A stretch of DNA of 64,000 bases from Cytophagales bacterium (GTDB lineage Bacteria > Bacteroidota > Bacteroidia > Cytophagales > Spirosomataceae): NCBI GenBank assembly GCA_004292855.1, contig RDXN01000054.1:1-64000 (forward strand), given 5' to 3'. Both the position numbers and the translations under genes were made by a program. Shown piece by piece: positions 9,505 through 18,293 of this stretch. Each line of letters begins with the position of its first letter. The first letter of the stretch is position 1. The notes under the pieces were generated by a model that had not been told where the DNA came from, did not search any database, and saw nothing but the letters and a program-made list of their open reading frames with translations.

Positions 9505-10959
9505 ATGCGTACCAAAAACCAGACCATGAACAGGCTATTTTTTTGCATCCTACTCGCACTGCCCACTGCCTTGCTGGCCCAACAACCGTATATGACGGGC
9601 CTCAAATTCAACGACGAAGCCTATGAGAGCGTGCCGCTCAAAAGCAAGTTGGTTTCAAAAGACCGGAATGAATTACCCACTCGGGCCGATTTGACCAGTT
9701 ACGTCCCGTCCGTGGGCGATCAGGGGCGCGAAGGCACCTGCACGGGCTTTGCCACGGCCTATTACATGCGAACGATACTGGAAAACAGACAGCGGAACGT
9801 TACGACAACGAGCGAGAAAGACAAAGCCATTTTCTCTCCTTCGTTTATCTACAACGCGATCAAAGATCCTCAGGATCAGCAGTGTCAGGGAGGGTCTATG
9901 ATTGAGAACGCGCTTAGTTACCTAAAGGAAAATGGCGTACCCCGATTAGCTGATGTGCCGTATCCGTCCTGCATCACGAACGCCGACCGTAGGCTGGACC
10001 CAGCCTCCAAAATTGCTGGATACAGCCGTTTGTTTAGCATCGAAGACCCCGTTGAGGTCAAGATCGACGCCACCAAGAAAGCTCTTTCTGAAGGCAACCC
10101 TGTGGTCATCGGGATGCGGTTTGTCAAGTCGTTGTCGAGACCCGAACCGCGCACCGGCCTCTGGACACCAGCCCGAACCGAGCAACCCGAAGGTGGACAC
10201 GCCATGTGTGTGGTTGGCTACGACGACGCCAAGTATGGCGGAGCCTTCCGCATCGTGAACAGTTGGGGAACGAGGTATGGCGATAACGGGTATCTCTGGG
10301 CCAAATACGACGACTACGCCTACTACGTGAGAAATGGTTTTGAAGCGTTCGCACTGCCTAAATCAAATCCACCCGTTTCGGAAGTTACGCTATCGGCAAG
10401 CCTGGAGTTTCAGCTTACGACTGGCGAGACTGTTCCCGTTCGGCAGAGCGTGGTGAGCAAAGGCAGTGGCATTGGCGACGACGGGGGAGGGGGCGTTGAG
10501 AAGATGGTGACCTACGCGCTCAGAGATCCACAAACGTCGGGCACCAAGTACAAGTTTTTCGCCAATGTGGGCAAACAGAGCTATTTGTACGTGATTGGTA
10601 CAGACCTGTCGAACAAAATGACGACCCTGTTCCCCTACAACGCGTCGCTCAGTCCGATTATCGGGGCCAACACCCGCGTCATGCTCCCCTCCGAAACCAA
10701 ACACTTCTTCCTCGACCAGAACCGGGGGACCGACTTTTGGCTGTTTCTGTTCTCGGACAAGGAGTTGCCTATCGAAACCCTTATCCAGCGGATGGGGCAG
10801 AGTCAGGGCACGTTTTCGGATCGAATCATGACCGTGTTTGGAGCCGATCTGGTCGATTACCGGAAAATTAACTACCGAACCGATCAGGTGGGTTTTGAAC
10901 GCAAGGGCAACCCCAAGGGGAGCATCGTTCCGGTGTTGGTGAGTCTGCAACATAACTGA
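9505..10959 (+). CDS. Secreted papain-like (C1A) cysteine protease
   Basis: 484 residues. A leader ends at LLAQ (about residue 26); an in-frame ATG at 9526 would give an equally good or better signal peptide. Papain-family catalytic residues are all visible: oxyanion Gln in GDQG (Q73), nucleophile Cys in EGTCTGFA (C79), His in GGHAMCVVGYDD (H232) and Asn in VNSWG (N252). The catalytic domain spans about 55-285. The remaining 200 residues form a beta-rich C-terminal region with a DUF4384-like feel (SYLYVIGTD, TTLFPYNASLSP). There is no recognisable propeptide. As the second exported protease type in the block it could act with or upstream of the caspases. Confidence 0.9.
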   Translation: MRTKNQTMNRLFFCILLALPTALLAQQPYMTGLKFNDEAYESVPLKSKLVSKDRNELPTRADLTSYVPSVGDQGREGTCTGFATAYYMRTILENRQRNVTTTSEKDKAIFSPSFIYNAIKDPQDQQCQGGSMIENALSYLKENGVPRLADVPYPSCITNADRRLDPASKIAGYSRLFSIEDPVEVKIDATKKALSEGNPVVIGMRFVKSLSRPEPRTGLWTPARTEQPEGGHAMCVVGYDDAKYGGAFRIVNSWGTRYGDNGYLWAKYDDYAYYVRNGFEAFALPKSNPPVSEVTLSASLEFQLTTGETVPVRQSVVSKGSGIGDDGGGGVEKMVTYALRDPQTSGTKYKFFANVGKQSYLYVIGTDLSNKMTTLFPYNASLSPIIGANTRVMLPSETKHFFLDQNRGTDFWLFLFSDKELPIETLIQRMGQSQGTFSDRIMTVFGADLVDYRKINYRTDQVGFERKGNPKGSIVPVLVSLQHN

Positions 10960-10970
10960 CCCGCCCCCGT

Positions 10971-12467
10971 ATGAAACGGTTTTCGCTCTGGCTCGCCCTA
11001 TGCTGCATGGGGCAGGTGTCGGCTCAGTCGCTGTCGCAGGCCGACTACGTACAGTTTCAGAATCAGGCCACCTACCTGCTCACCCAGGATTATTATGCCT
11101 CGTTCAAAACGCTCGCGACGGTGTCGGAAGGTGGCACCTACGAGATGGTCATGAGCAAGATGCTCACCAAACTGTATGGCCCATCCACCAAAATCTGGAA
11201 CGACTACACTGGCCAGAATACCCCCTTCACGGCGTATGTGCGCGATCTGAGAACCCAAAACCGGGGCAGCGGGGCGTTCCGTATCGAAGGCACCGACTAT
11301 CGGCGGGCGGCCTCGGCGCAGTTTGTGGGCCGCGACTCGCTCACCCTTAAAGTGTATGTGCAGCAACTGATTCGGGACGTGCGCGGCTCCCGCACAACGC
11401 CCGTGGCCATCACGCTCGTGGGCCGCATTGGGCGCGACCCCCAGAACCAGTTGGGCTATTTCTATAACCTGCGTATCGGGCTGGTCGAGAAGGCCAGCCC
11501 GCCCGCCGATGCGGTGCCGTTTTCGGCGGATATTCAGGACAAAAAGAACCCATTTGCGTCGTATCTGGCCGAGCAAACGTTAGGCGTGATGCTCCAGAAA
11601 GTCACGGCAGAGCTGGCAAAGGCCTTGCCCGCTGCGGCCAATGGATTGAATCTGACGGGATTCACGTACAAAGGGTGTGGCATCCACGACCTGTTTTCGA
11701 CCGATGTACTCGCCACCCTCCAGACCAACCTGACCAACGCCCGGCAGGGGTTGCAGGTTAGCACCACCGACAAAACCACCGACGGCTACCAGATAAAAGG
11801 AACCTACGAAGCCGCTGGCAACGCGTTCCGGCTCTCTGCCGATTTGCTCAACCCGGCGGGGGGCGTAGTGGCCCACCTCGACAACACCGACCTGCCGCTC
11901 AGTTGGTTCGCGGCTAATCAGCGGACGTTTATTCCGGTCGAATACGCCCGAACGCAGACCGAAAACAAGGCGATTCAGCCGTTCGTGTCCGACGACCGCG
12001 ACCTCGGTCTGGAGATCAACACGGGCCGGACCAACGCCGTGTTTTACAAGGGCGAGGTCATGACGTTGCGCGTCCGCACCAACAAGCCTGCGTTTGTGCG
12101 TGCCCTCTACCGAAACGTCGATAATGAACTGATCTGGCTGGGCGACAAAAAGATCGAGGCCGGGCAGGCAAACGTCGATGTGGAATTGGGTCGCTCGGCC
12201 TGTGTTAGCCCATTTGGGGTGGAGCGGCTCATTGTGGTAGCCTCCACCGACCCCATGTGCGCCCTCGACGTGAACCCGGAGCGAGCCTACCAGATCAACA
12301 TCCGAAAAGAACCCGCCGAGACCACCGAGCAGGCCGTGAACAAAGCCCTGTTTGAGGCCCTTGCCAACTCCGGCGAGCGAAAATGCACGCGCGGCATGGT
12401 GCCAACGGGTACCCCCTACAAAGCCATCCGAAACATCATCATCACCACCAAAGACAAAGTGCTGTAA
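10971..12467 (+). CDS. Secreted protein with DUF4384-like domain
   Basis: 498 residues with a signal peptide (to about QS at 20). The N-terminal 200 residues are a mixed alpha/beta region without recognised motifs. About 205-330 is another beta domain with a single conserved-looking Cys (YKGCGIHDLF). The C-terminal 130 residues fit DUF4384, which is often linked to caspase or Ser/Thr-kinase proteins: EVMTLRVRTNKPAFVRALYR is followed by a strand pattern typical of that domain. It sits 11 nt after the papain-like gene. The DUF4384 call rests on pattern similarity only. Confidence 0.65.
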   Translation: MKRFSLWLALCCMGQVSAQSLSQADYVQFQNQATYLLTQDYYASFKTLATVSEGGTYEMVMSKMLTKLYGPSTKIWNDYTGQNTPFTAYVRDLRTQNRGSGAFRIEGTDYRRAASAQFVGRDSLTLKVYVQQLIRDVRGSRTTPVAITLVGRIGRDPQNQLGYFYNLRIGLVEKASPPADAVPFSADIQDKKNPFASYLAEQTLGVMLQKVTAELAKALPAAANGLNLTGFTYKGCGIHDLFSTDVLATLQTNLTNARQGLQVSTTDKTTDGYQIKGTYEAAGNAFRLSADLLNPAGGVVAHLDNTDLPLSWFAANQRTFIPVEYARTQTENKAIQPFVSDDRDLGLEINTGRTNAVFYKGEVMTLRVRTNKPAFVRALYRNVDNELIWLGDKKIEAGQANVDVELGRSACVSPFGVERLIVVASTDPMCALDVNPERAYQINIRKEPAETTEQAVNKALFEALANSGERKCTRGMVPTGTPYKAIRNIIITTKDKVL

Positions 12468-12496
12468 GCCTTAACCAGTCAACCCAACAGACCAAC

Positions 12497-13072
12497 ATGA
12501 CTCGCTCTACACTGATTCGCTACCTGCTGTGCCTGTGCGGCATTCTGGTGTTTCTCGTCTGCCAGACCCCCGCGCAGGCCCAGTTCACCATCATCCGAAC
12601 GGACAGCCTACTGCTCAACAACCCGGCCAAACCGGAGCTAACCGCCCTGGAGAAGCAACTCAAGCACCACAAACGAAGAAGCACCCTGACTACTCTCGTG
12701 GGGGCGGGGGGCGTGCTGGGCGGCATCGCCACGGTTGTGGTGCTTAACGGAGCCTACGGGGCTTATAGATACCAGATCAAAACCACCAACGACAGCTTCG
12801 CCGACTGGTATCAGCAGAACTACGCGAATGCGCCCTCGGCGGACGATTTGCTCCAGCCCAAAAGCCTGTTTGTCTTCGGGGCACCGAGCATCTATGCCGC
12901 CGTGGCGGGGATGGTTGGCGGAACCGCGCTGATTCTGCTGGGCCGTCGACACGCGCAACTCGCCCGGCAGGCAGGCCACAACCTGGAACAGGAACGCAAC
13001 GCACTCTCGGTGGTCCCCGTCCTGAACGTCCCGGCCCGAGTTGCCGGGGTGCAACTAAGCCTACGTTTTTAA
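12497..13072 (+). CDS. Small membrane protein with two transmembrane helices
   Basis: 191 residues from the ATG at 12497. The open frame extends upstream with a low-complexity histidine run that is unlikely to be translated. A signal or anchor helix (about 7-28) is followed by two hydrophobic helices (about 62-85 and 125-148) separated by a roughly 40-residue polar loop, then a basic stretch and a C-terminal strand GVQLSLRF. The layout (helix, 40-50 residue loop, helix, basic segment, GVxxSxF end) is the same as in the gene at 16345, so the two may be paralogous membrane partners. No family name recognised. Confidence 0.7.
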   Translation: MTRSTLIRYLLCLCGILVFLVCQTPAQAQFTIIRTDSLLLNNPAKPELTALEKQLKHHKRRSTLTTLVGAGGVLGGIATVVVLNGAYGAYRYQIKTTNDSFADWYQQNYANAPSADDLLQPKSLFVFGAPSIYAAVAGMVGGTALILLGRRHAQLARQAGHNLEQERNALSVVPVLNVPARVAGVQLSLRF

Positions 13073-13094
13073 CCTCACTCCCCACTCACCAACC

Positions 13095-14348
13095 ATGAAA
13101 CAGCTACTAGCCCTACTTTTTCTGGCGGCTTTTCTGATCCACTGCCATCAGGAAATTCCAACACCCCCTCAGTCAGCTTTCTCAATTCAGGGAGGCAACT
13201 GCAACGCCCCCTGCGAGGTAACCTTTACCAGCACGAGCCAAGCCGACCAAAGCTATACCTGGGACTTTGGCGACGGTAAAACCGGCACCGGTTCCACGGT
13301 GAAACATATCTACTCCTCGCCCAAAACGTATGCCGTCAAACTGATTGTGAACGGCGAGGGGGGAAGCAGTGGCAGTACGCAAAGTGTCACTATATTACCC
13401 CCTCCCATTGCCAGTTTCTCTATACAGAGCAATAGCTGTACGGCTCCCTGTACGCTAACGTTTACCAATAGCTCTCAGCATGCCACTACATTCCAATGGG
13501 ATTTTGGTAATGGTGGTTCCTCTACTCAAACAACCCCTACTCAGCAATATACCACCGCAGGTAGCTACACGGTAAAACTGATCGCTTCTGGCAATGGGAT
13601 GAGTGTAAACACGCAACAAACGGTTACTATCTATGCTCCCAGACTCTACCTAGACCTCCCTTTTGCCACTATGGTGATGATAAAAGGTGGAACGTGCAAG
13701 TTGAGCGGGGGTGCTGTGTATGACTGGACTGTTAAGGACTTCTATATGGCTCAATATGAAGTCACACAACGGCAATGGCAAGCCGTAATGGGTACTAATC
13801 CATCTTTTTTTAAAGGGTGTGACGATTGTCCAGTAGAACAGGTTTCACGGAAGGCCGTTCAGGAGTTTTTAGTGAAAATCAACCAGCAACGACCAGCGGG
13901 CACTCCTAAATTTCGATTACCAACTGAACAAGAATGGGAGTATGCCGCTGGAGGGGGTGCTATCGGCAATCGCACTCGCTTCGGAAATGGAAAAAATATT
14001 GCTACTCCTGTCGAGATAAACTACAACGGATCTATTTCAGCCAGTTATTCAGAACTAGGCATAAACCGCAAAAAGACAGTAACTGTAGGTTCTTTCGCTC
14101 CAAATGGATTGGGTTTATATGACATGAGTGGTAATGTGGAAGAATGGACTGATAGTTTTTACTACTCCACCCCTTTGGCTTATCTCGCGACCCTTCAATT
14201 AAGTTATTTTCCTTCTATTGACGGCTCTACTGTGGTTCGTGGTGGTGGCTGGAAAGATGGCCCAGAATATTGCGGTGTCCCATCTCGCACATACCATTTT
14301 GATCCCTGGAATGATCTTGGTTTTCGCCTTGTCGCATCAGTCGACTAA
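13095..14348 (+). CDS. PKD lipoprotein with C-terminal FGE-sulfatase (SUMF1/EgtB/PvdO) domain
   Basis: 417 residues. The N-terminus has a hydrophobic leader with Cys17 (FLIHC) that could be a lipidation site, though the lipobox is atypical. Two PKD domains follow (about 28-100 and 105-180; DFGDG and DFGNG motifs), each opening with the cysteine pair C-x-A-P-C. Residues about 190-415 are a formylglycine-generating-enzyme-sulfatase fold domain, with MAQYEVTQRQW, FRLPTEQEWEYAA, GLYDMSGNVEEW, VVRGGGW and FRLV. Such domains also occur in non-enzymatic ligand-binding proteins, so catalysis is not assumed. From about 13380 onward codon choice is visibly more AT-rich than in flanking genes, suggesting a recently acquired or exchanged domain. 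Confidence 0.85.
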   Translation: MKQLLALLFLAAFLIHCHQEIPTPPQSAFSIQGGNCNAPCEVTFTSTSQADQSYTWDFGDGKTGTGSTVKHIYSSPKTYAVKLIVNGEGGSSGSTQSVTILPPPIASFSIQSNSCTAPCTLTFTNSSQHATTFQWDFGNGGSSTQTTPTQQYTTAGSYTVKLIASGNGMSVNTQQTVTIYAPRLYLDLPFATMVMIKGGTCKLSGGAVYDWTVKDFYMAQYEVTQRQWQAVMGTNPSFFKGCDDCPVEQVSRKAVQEFLVKINQQRPAGTPKFRLPTEQEWEYAAGGGAIGNRTRFGNGKNIATPVEINYNGSISASYSELGINRKKTVTVGSFAPNGLGLYDMSGNVEEWTDSFYYSTPLAYLATLQLSYFPSIDGSTVVRGGGWKDGPEYCGVPSRTYHFDPWNDLGFRLVASVD

Positions 14349-14403
14349 CAAGAGGAAGGTTGGAAACCCTTCAATTTAAACTCATTAAACCGAATCAGAA
14401 TCC

Positions 14404-16311
14404 ATGAATCGATACTTTCTTATTGCCTTATTGAGCTGTATGCTAACGAGTTGCTGGACCTGGCAACCCAAAGAGCTGATTCTGCCCCCAACGGCCAGTT
14501 TCACCATTGCCAACAACAACTGCACACTAGGTTGTGTGGTTACGTTCAACAGCAATGCCCCCACGGCCACCTCGCTCAAATGGGAATTCGGCGACGGCGG
14601 CACCTCCACCGAGGCCAACCCCACCCGGCAGTACACCACCGCCGGGAACTTTACGGTCCGGCTCACGGCCACCAATCAGGCGGGCAGCAACTCGACCACG
14701 CAAACCGTTACGGTAAACAACCCGGCGGCCCCCGTGCCCAACTTCACCATCGCCAACGGCGACTGCGTGGCTCCCTGCGAGGTGGTGTTTACCAATACCA
14801 CAACGGGCGGTGCAACCGGCTTCCAATGGAACTTCGGCGATGGCATCGGCACATCGACTCAGCAGAACCCGCGCTACACGTACCAGACCGGCGGCACCTA
14901 CTCGGTTACGCTCACGGCCACCGGGCAGGGGGGGGCAAACTCCATCGTACTGCCCGTTACGATTCGGTCGGCTCCGCCAGTGGTAGCCTTCACCCTGAAC
15001 AACAACAACTGCGTTGCCCCTTGCGAGGTGGCATTTACCAATACCACAACGGGCAGTGTGACGAGCTACCAATGGAACTTCGGCGATGGTATCGGCACAT
15101 CGACCCAGCAAAACCCGCGCTACACGTACCAGACGGGCGGCACCTACTCGGTTACGCTCACCGCCACCGGGCCGGGCGGATCGCGCTCTACCGCGCAGTC
15201 GGTCACGATTCGTGCGGCCCCGCCGGTGGCCACATTCACCCTGGGCAACGACAACTGCAACGCCCCCTGCACGGTCAACTTTACTAACACCTCGCGGAAC
15301 GCCACCTCGTTTCGGTGGGACTTTGGCAACGGCATCACCTCCTCCGAGCAGAACCCAAGCATTCAGTTCAGCACTGCCGGGAACTACACCGTTCAGCTAA
15401 CGGCCTCCGGGGCCAACGGCACCAATACGACCACCCAAACCGTCCGAACGGTAGTACCCAGGTGGCGCAGCGTGGCTACGTTTCCGGGTGTGCCACGGTC
15501 GGACGTTGGAATTTTTGTCCTCAACAACAGGGCCTATGTGATAGGGGGCGTGTTGGGGGCAGACAGGTTCTCCAACGAAGTGTGGGAGTACGACGGAAAC
15601 GGCAACCAATGGAATCAGAAACGGAGTATCTCGGCGTCTGGGGCTTATGGCGTGGGCTTTACCAACAACAACACCGGCTACATCATTGGCCACACGACCG
15701 ATCTGGGCAACGGGTCGAGCCTGGTTCATACGTATAACCCGGGTTCCGATTCATGGACGAATCGGATCGAATCCAGTCTGCAAAACCGTCCGTTTTGTCA
15801 GGCTTGCGCCGTCAACGGCAAAGCCTATCTGGGCGTCGGCTTCAACCAGACCACGTTGGTCGAATATGACCTCAACACGACCTCGGCCACGACCATTCCT
15901 GTGCCTGCCGCGCTCAACAGCGTGGGGGGCGGTATTCGCTTTCCCATCAATGGCCGGTGTTTCATCGGAGGTGGCTTCACGATTATCAACAATCAGGTGT
16001 CGATCAAGACGCAAGCCTTTGAATTTGACCCCGGTACGCGGCAGTTTCTACAGCGGGGCGACGTTCCTGAGAACACCCTTGCCAGTCCGGTGGGTCCAAG
16101 ATCGTTTTTCCTTAACGTCGAGAACGGCCAACTCTACCTGTACCAGAATGGCCAGTTCAGCACGGTCGAGACTGGTAACAAGCCGTCGTTCAATCGGGGG
16201 GGGATTTTCCTCTTCAGCATCGGTAACACGCTCTACTATGGTGGAGGCTATAACTTCAGCAATAGCTCGCTGCCCCGCTTCACCGACATCTGGGCCATCA
16301 ACCTGAACTAA
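14404..16311 (+). CDS. Lipoprotein with four PKD domains and a kelch-type beta-propeller
   Basis: 635 residues. The leader MNRYFLIALLSCMLTSC carries a good lipobox (LTSC). Four PKD domains of about 82 residues follow (about 27-350), each with a WxFGxG core and the C-x3-C opening also seen in the preceding gene. Domains two and three are almost identical even at DNA level. The C-terminal 280 residues read as a kelch or galactose-oxidase-like propeller: repeated NxxYVIGG, EVWEYDGNGNQW, YLGVGF and FIGGGF phrases, ending FTDIWAINLN. Bacteroidota lipoproteins of this shape are surface or periplasmic binding proteins. Ligand unknown. Confidence 0.88.
   Translation: MNRYFLIALLSCMLTSCWTWQPKELILPPTASFTIANNNCTLGCVVTFNSNAPTATSLKWEFGDGGTSTEANPTRQYTTAGNFTVRLTATNQAGSNSTTQTVTVNNPAAPVPNFTIANGDCVAPCEVVFTNTTTGGATGFQWNFGDGIGTSTQQNPRYTYQTGGTYSVTLTATGQGGANSIVLPVTIRSAPPVVAFTLNNNNCVAPCEVAFTNTTTGSVTSYQWNFGDGIGTSTQQNPRYTYQTGGTYSVTLTATGPGGSRSTAQSVTIRAAPPVATFTLGNDNCNAPCTVNFTNTSRNATSFRWDFGNGITSSEQNPSIQFSTAGNYTVQLTASGANGTNTTTQTVRTVVPRWRSVATFPGVPRSDVGIFVLNNRAYVIGGVLGADRFSNEVWEYDGNGNQWNQKRSISASGAYGVGFTNNNTGYIIGHTTDLGNGSSLVHTYNPGSDSWTNRIESSLQNRPFCQACAVNGKAYLGVGFNQTTLVEYDLNTTSATTIPVPAALNSVGGGIRFPINGRCFIGGGFTIINNQVSIKTQAFEFDPGTRQFLQRGDVPENTLASPVGPRSFFLNVENGQLYLYQNGQFSTVETGNKPSFNRGGIFLFSIGNTLYYGGGYNFSNSSLPRFTDIWAINLN
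14820..15180 (+). repeat. Tandem near-identical PKD-coding repeat, 246-bp period
   Basis: The stretch starting at 14824 is repeated almost base for base from 15070, an offset of 246 bp (82 codons), covering the NFGDGIGTSTQQNP to GGTYSVTLTATG part of two adjacent PKD domains. The low synonymous divergence points to a recent duplication or gene conversion and makes copy number here likely to vary. Confidence 0.85.
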
Positions 16312-16344
16312 TCACCCTCATTTTTTATCCCCGATCCTGCACAC

Positions 16345-17133
16345 ATGACCCCGTTTATCAGACTCCTGCTTGTCGCCCTGCTGTTTCCCCTGCTGAGTCA
16401 GGCCCAAACCGCCACCAATATCCGGGTCCGGCTCGATCCGACCATTCGGAAAATGATTATCGAGTACGATCTACAGAATATCCAACCTGCCGATTCGCTC
16501 TATATTGAGGTAGAGACCAGTTCGGGGCAGATGTTTACCCCCCGAACCATCACCGGAGCCGTGGGCAAAGGCCTCCGTTCAGGTACCAATCAGGCCGCCT
16601 ACTGGGACGTGATCAAAGACAATGCCCGCATCAACGAGGCTGTTCAGGCGCGGGTTCGGTTTGTGCGACCGGCTCCGGCTCGGGCAGTTCAACCCGCTCC
16701 GACTCCGGCTGTTCAACCCACGGAATCGCCCAAATCGGAGGTGCGAACAGCCCCCGCCAAGCCCGTGGTGACGCCCCAACCGGGCACGGTTGCGAAAACC
16801 AAGAAAAGCCCCATACCGCTCATCGGCTACCTTACCACGGGTGCGTTAGGCCTGTACGGCATTTCGCTCTATTCGAGCATCGGCAAAGATTCTGATGCCT
16901 ACAACAGCAAACCGTTTGTGACCTCGACGACTGAAAAAGCGGAGTACGACAAGAAACTGAGCGATCTCAAAAGCCGGAAAGGCACGCTGACTGCGGTGGT
17001 AGGCGTTGCCGTAGCCGCCGGGGTTGCCACCACCATATACACCCTGACGCGGAAGAAAAAATCGTCGCGGGTAACCCTCATCAGCCCCCCATCTCCACAA
17101 GCCACTAATCTGGGCGTAGCCTATTCCTTTTAA
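16345..17133 (+). CDS. Membrane protein with N-terminal beta domain typical of FGE-linked proteins
   Basis: 262 residues. Signal peptide to about SQAQ (21). Residues about 24-108 form a beta domain with the wording MIIEYDLQN, SGQMFTPRTITG, GKGLRSGTN and AAYWDV, a module I recall as often fused N-terminally to FGE-sulfatase-type domains in Bacteroidota. Here it stands alone, three genes after an FGE-type domain starts. A Pro/Ala-rich linker (about 108-150) leads to two transmembrane helices (about 156-176 and 212-230) split by a 35-residue polar loop. A basic stretch follows, then a GVAYSF end, like the gene at 12497. Probably part of an envelope complex with its neighbours. Confidence 0.7.
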   Translation: MTPFIRLLLVALLFPLLSQAQTATNIRVRLDPTIRKMIIEYDLQNIQPADSLYIEVETSSGQMFTPRTITGAVGKGLRSGTNQAAYWDVIKDNARINEAVQARVRFVRPAPARAVQPAPTPAVQPTESPKSEVRTAPAKPVVTPQPGTVAKTKKSPIPLIGYLTTGALGLYGISLYSSIGKDSDAYNSKPFVTSTTEKAEYDKKLSDLKSRKGTLTAVVGVAVAAGVATTIYTLTRKKKSSRVTLISPPSPQATNLGVAYSF

Positions 17134-17144
17134 TCTAATCTGCT

Positions 17145-18275
17145 ATGAAACGCATCACTTACACGCTTGTTTTTACGACCCTTTGGGGCCTGTCGATGGC
17201 CCAAACCGAGTCGGACCCGGTCTATCGCAGTAAAACCGTTGTGGTCAACACCGACGATTTTTTTGCCCCCGCGATGGTGGCTCCTCAAATCACCTGGGAG
17301 AAGACGCAGGTGCAACTCGAAAAGGACGAATACATGCTCAAAGCCTGCATCCTGAACAAGCCGGACCAGTTCCGGCTCGAACTAAACGGGACGGTGGTGC
17401 CCATGCCCGACACCCGGAGTTTTGCGCCTGTGGGCACGTATTGCGCCGAGGGCGTGGTGTTCTCGCACAAAATTCGGTTGCAGCAGGGGCGTAACACCGC
17501 CGTGCTGATCGCGGGGAACAAAGCCGGTGAAGTTCGCTCCGAACCCATGACCCTGGTGTATGAGGCCGCCGAGAAACGAATCGCGCTCGTGATTGGTAAC
17601 AGCGAATATCCCAACGGTAATCGGCTCCCCAACCCCGTTAACGATGCGGCCAAAATCGCCCAAAAACTGAGAGCCGTTGGGTTTGAGGTGCTCGAAAAGA
17701 AAAACACAACCCAGTCGGATCTGCGGAAAATTGTGGCCCAGTTTGGCAGTACGCTTCAGAATCAGAAATACGACGTTGCCCTGCTGTTTTACGCCGGGCA
17801 TGGCATGTCGGTTGGCGGTAAAAACTACCTGATCCCGATTGATATTACCCCCGAATCGGAGACAGAGGTGAAACTGCTGGCGGTGTCGGCTAACGACATT
17901 CTGGAGCAAATGAACAACGAAACCAACCACGAGCGGACCAACGTGATGATCCTGGATGCCTGCCGCGATAACCCACTCACCCGAAGCTGGACGCGCAGCA
18001 CCGCTGGCAAAGGCTTAGCCGACATGTCGGCGCAGGCGGGGTCGCTCATTGCTTTCTCAACCAAGCCGGGCGATACGGCCCTCGACGGCAACACCTCCAA
18101 CAGCCCGTACACCGAAGAACTCATTAAGGCATTGGACCAACCCGGCATGCAGTTGGAAGACGTGTTCAAGAGCGTCCGCGTGAAGGTGATGCAACGCACC
18201 GGTTCCCGGCAGATTCCAACGGAAACCAGCCTCCTAACCCGGACAATAATTCTGAATAAAACAGGCCAGAAATGA
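17145..18275 (+). CDS. Exported caspase-family (C14) protein, last gene of the block
   Basis: 376 residues. A signal peptide (to SMAQ at 20) is followed by an Ig-like beta domain (about 45-140) and a caspase p20-type domain (about 143-372). Motifs: RIALVIGNSEY start strand, NDAAKIAQKLRAVGF, YAGHG with catalytic His219 and ILDACRDNP with catalytic Cys273. These fit the well-known Bacteroidota caspase-family proteins closely, much better than the caspase at 5755, so the two are not simple duplicates. It is 11 nt from the previous gene and ends the plus-strand run; the next gene converges from the minus strand 18 nt away. Confidence 0.93.
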   Translation: MKRITYTLVFTTLWGLSMAQTESDPVYRSKTVVVNTDDFFAPAMVAPQITWEKTQVQLEKDEYMLKACILNKPDQFRLELNGTVVPMPDTRSFAPVGTYCAEGVVFSHKIRLQQGRNTAVLIAGNKAGEVRSEPMTLVYEAAEKRIALVIGNSEYPNGNRLPNPVNDAAKIAQKLRAVGFEVLEKKNTTQSDLRKIVAQFGSTLQNQKYDVALLFYAGHGMSVGGKNYLIPIDITPESETEVKLLAVSANDILEQMNNETNHERTNVMILDACRDNPLTRSWTRSTAGKGLADMSAQAGSLIAFSTKPGDTALDGNTSNSPYTEELIKALDQPGMQLEDVFKSVRVKVMQRTGSRQIPTETSLLTRTIILNKTGQK

Positions 18276-18293
18276 TCGTGAGGGCCTCAGTTG

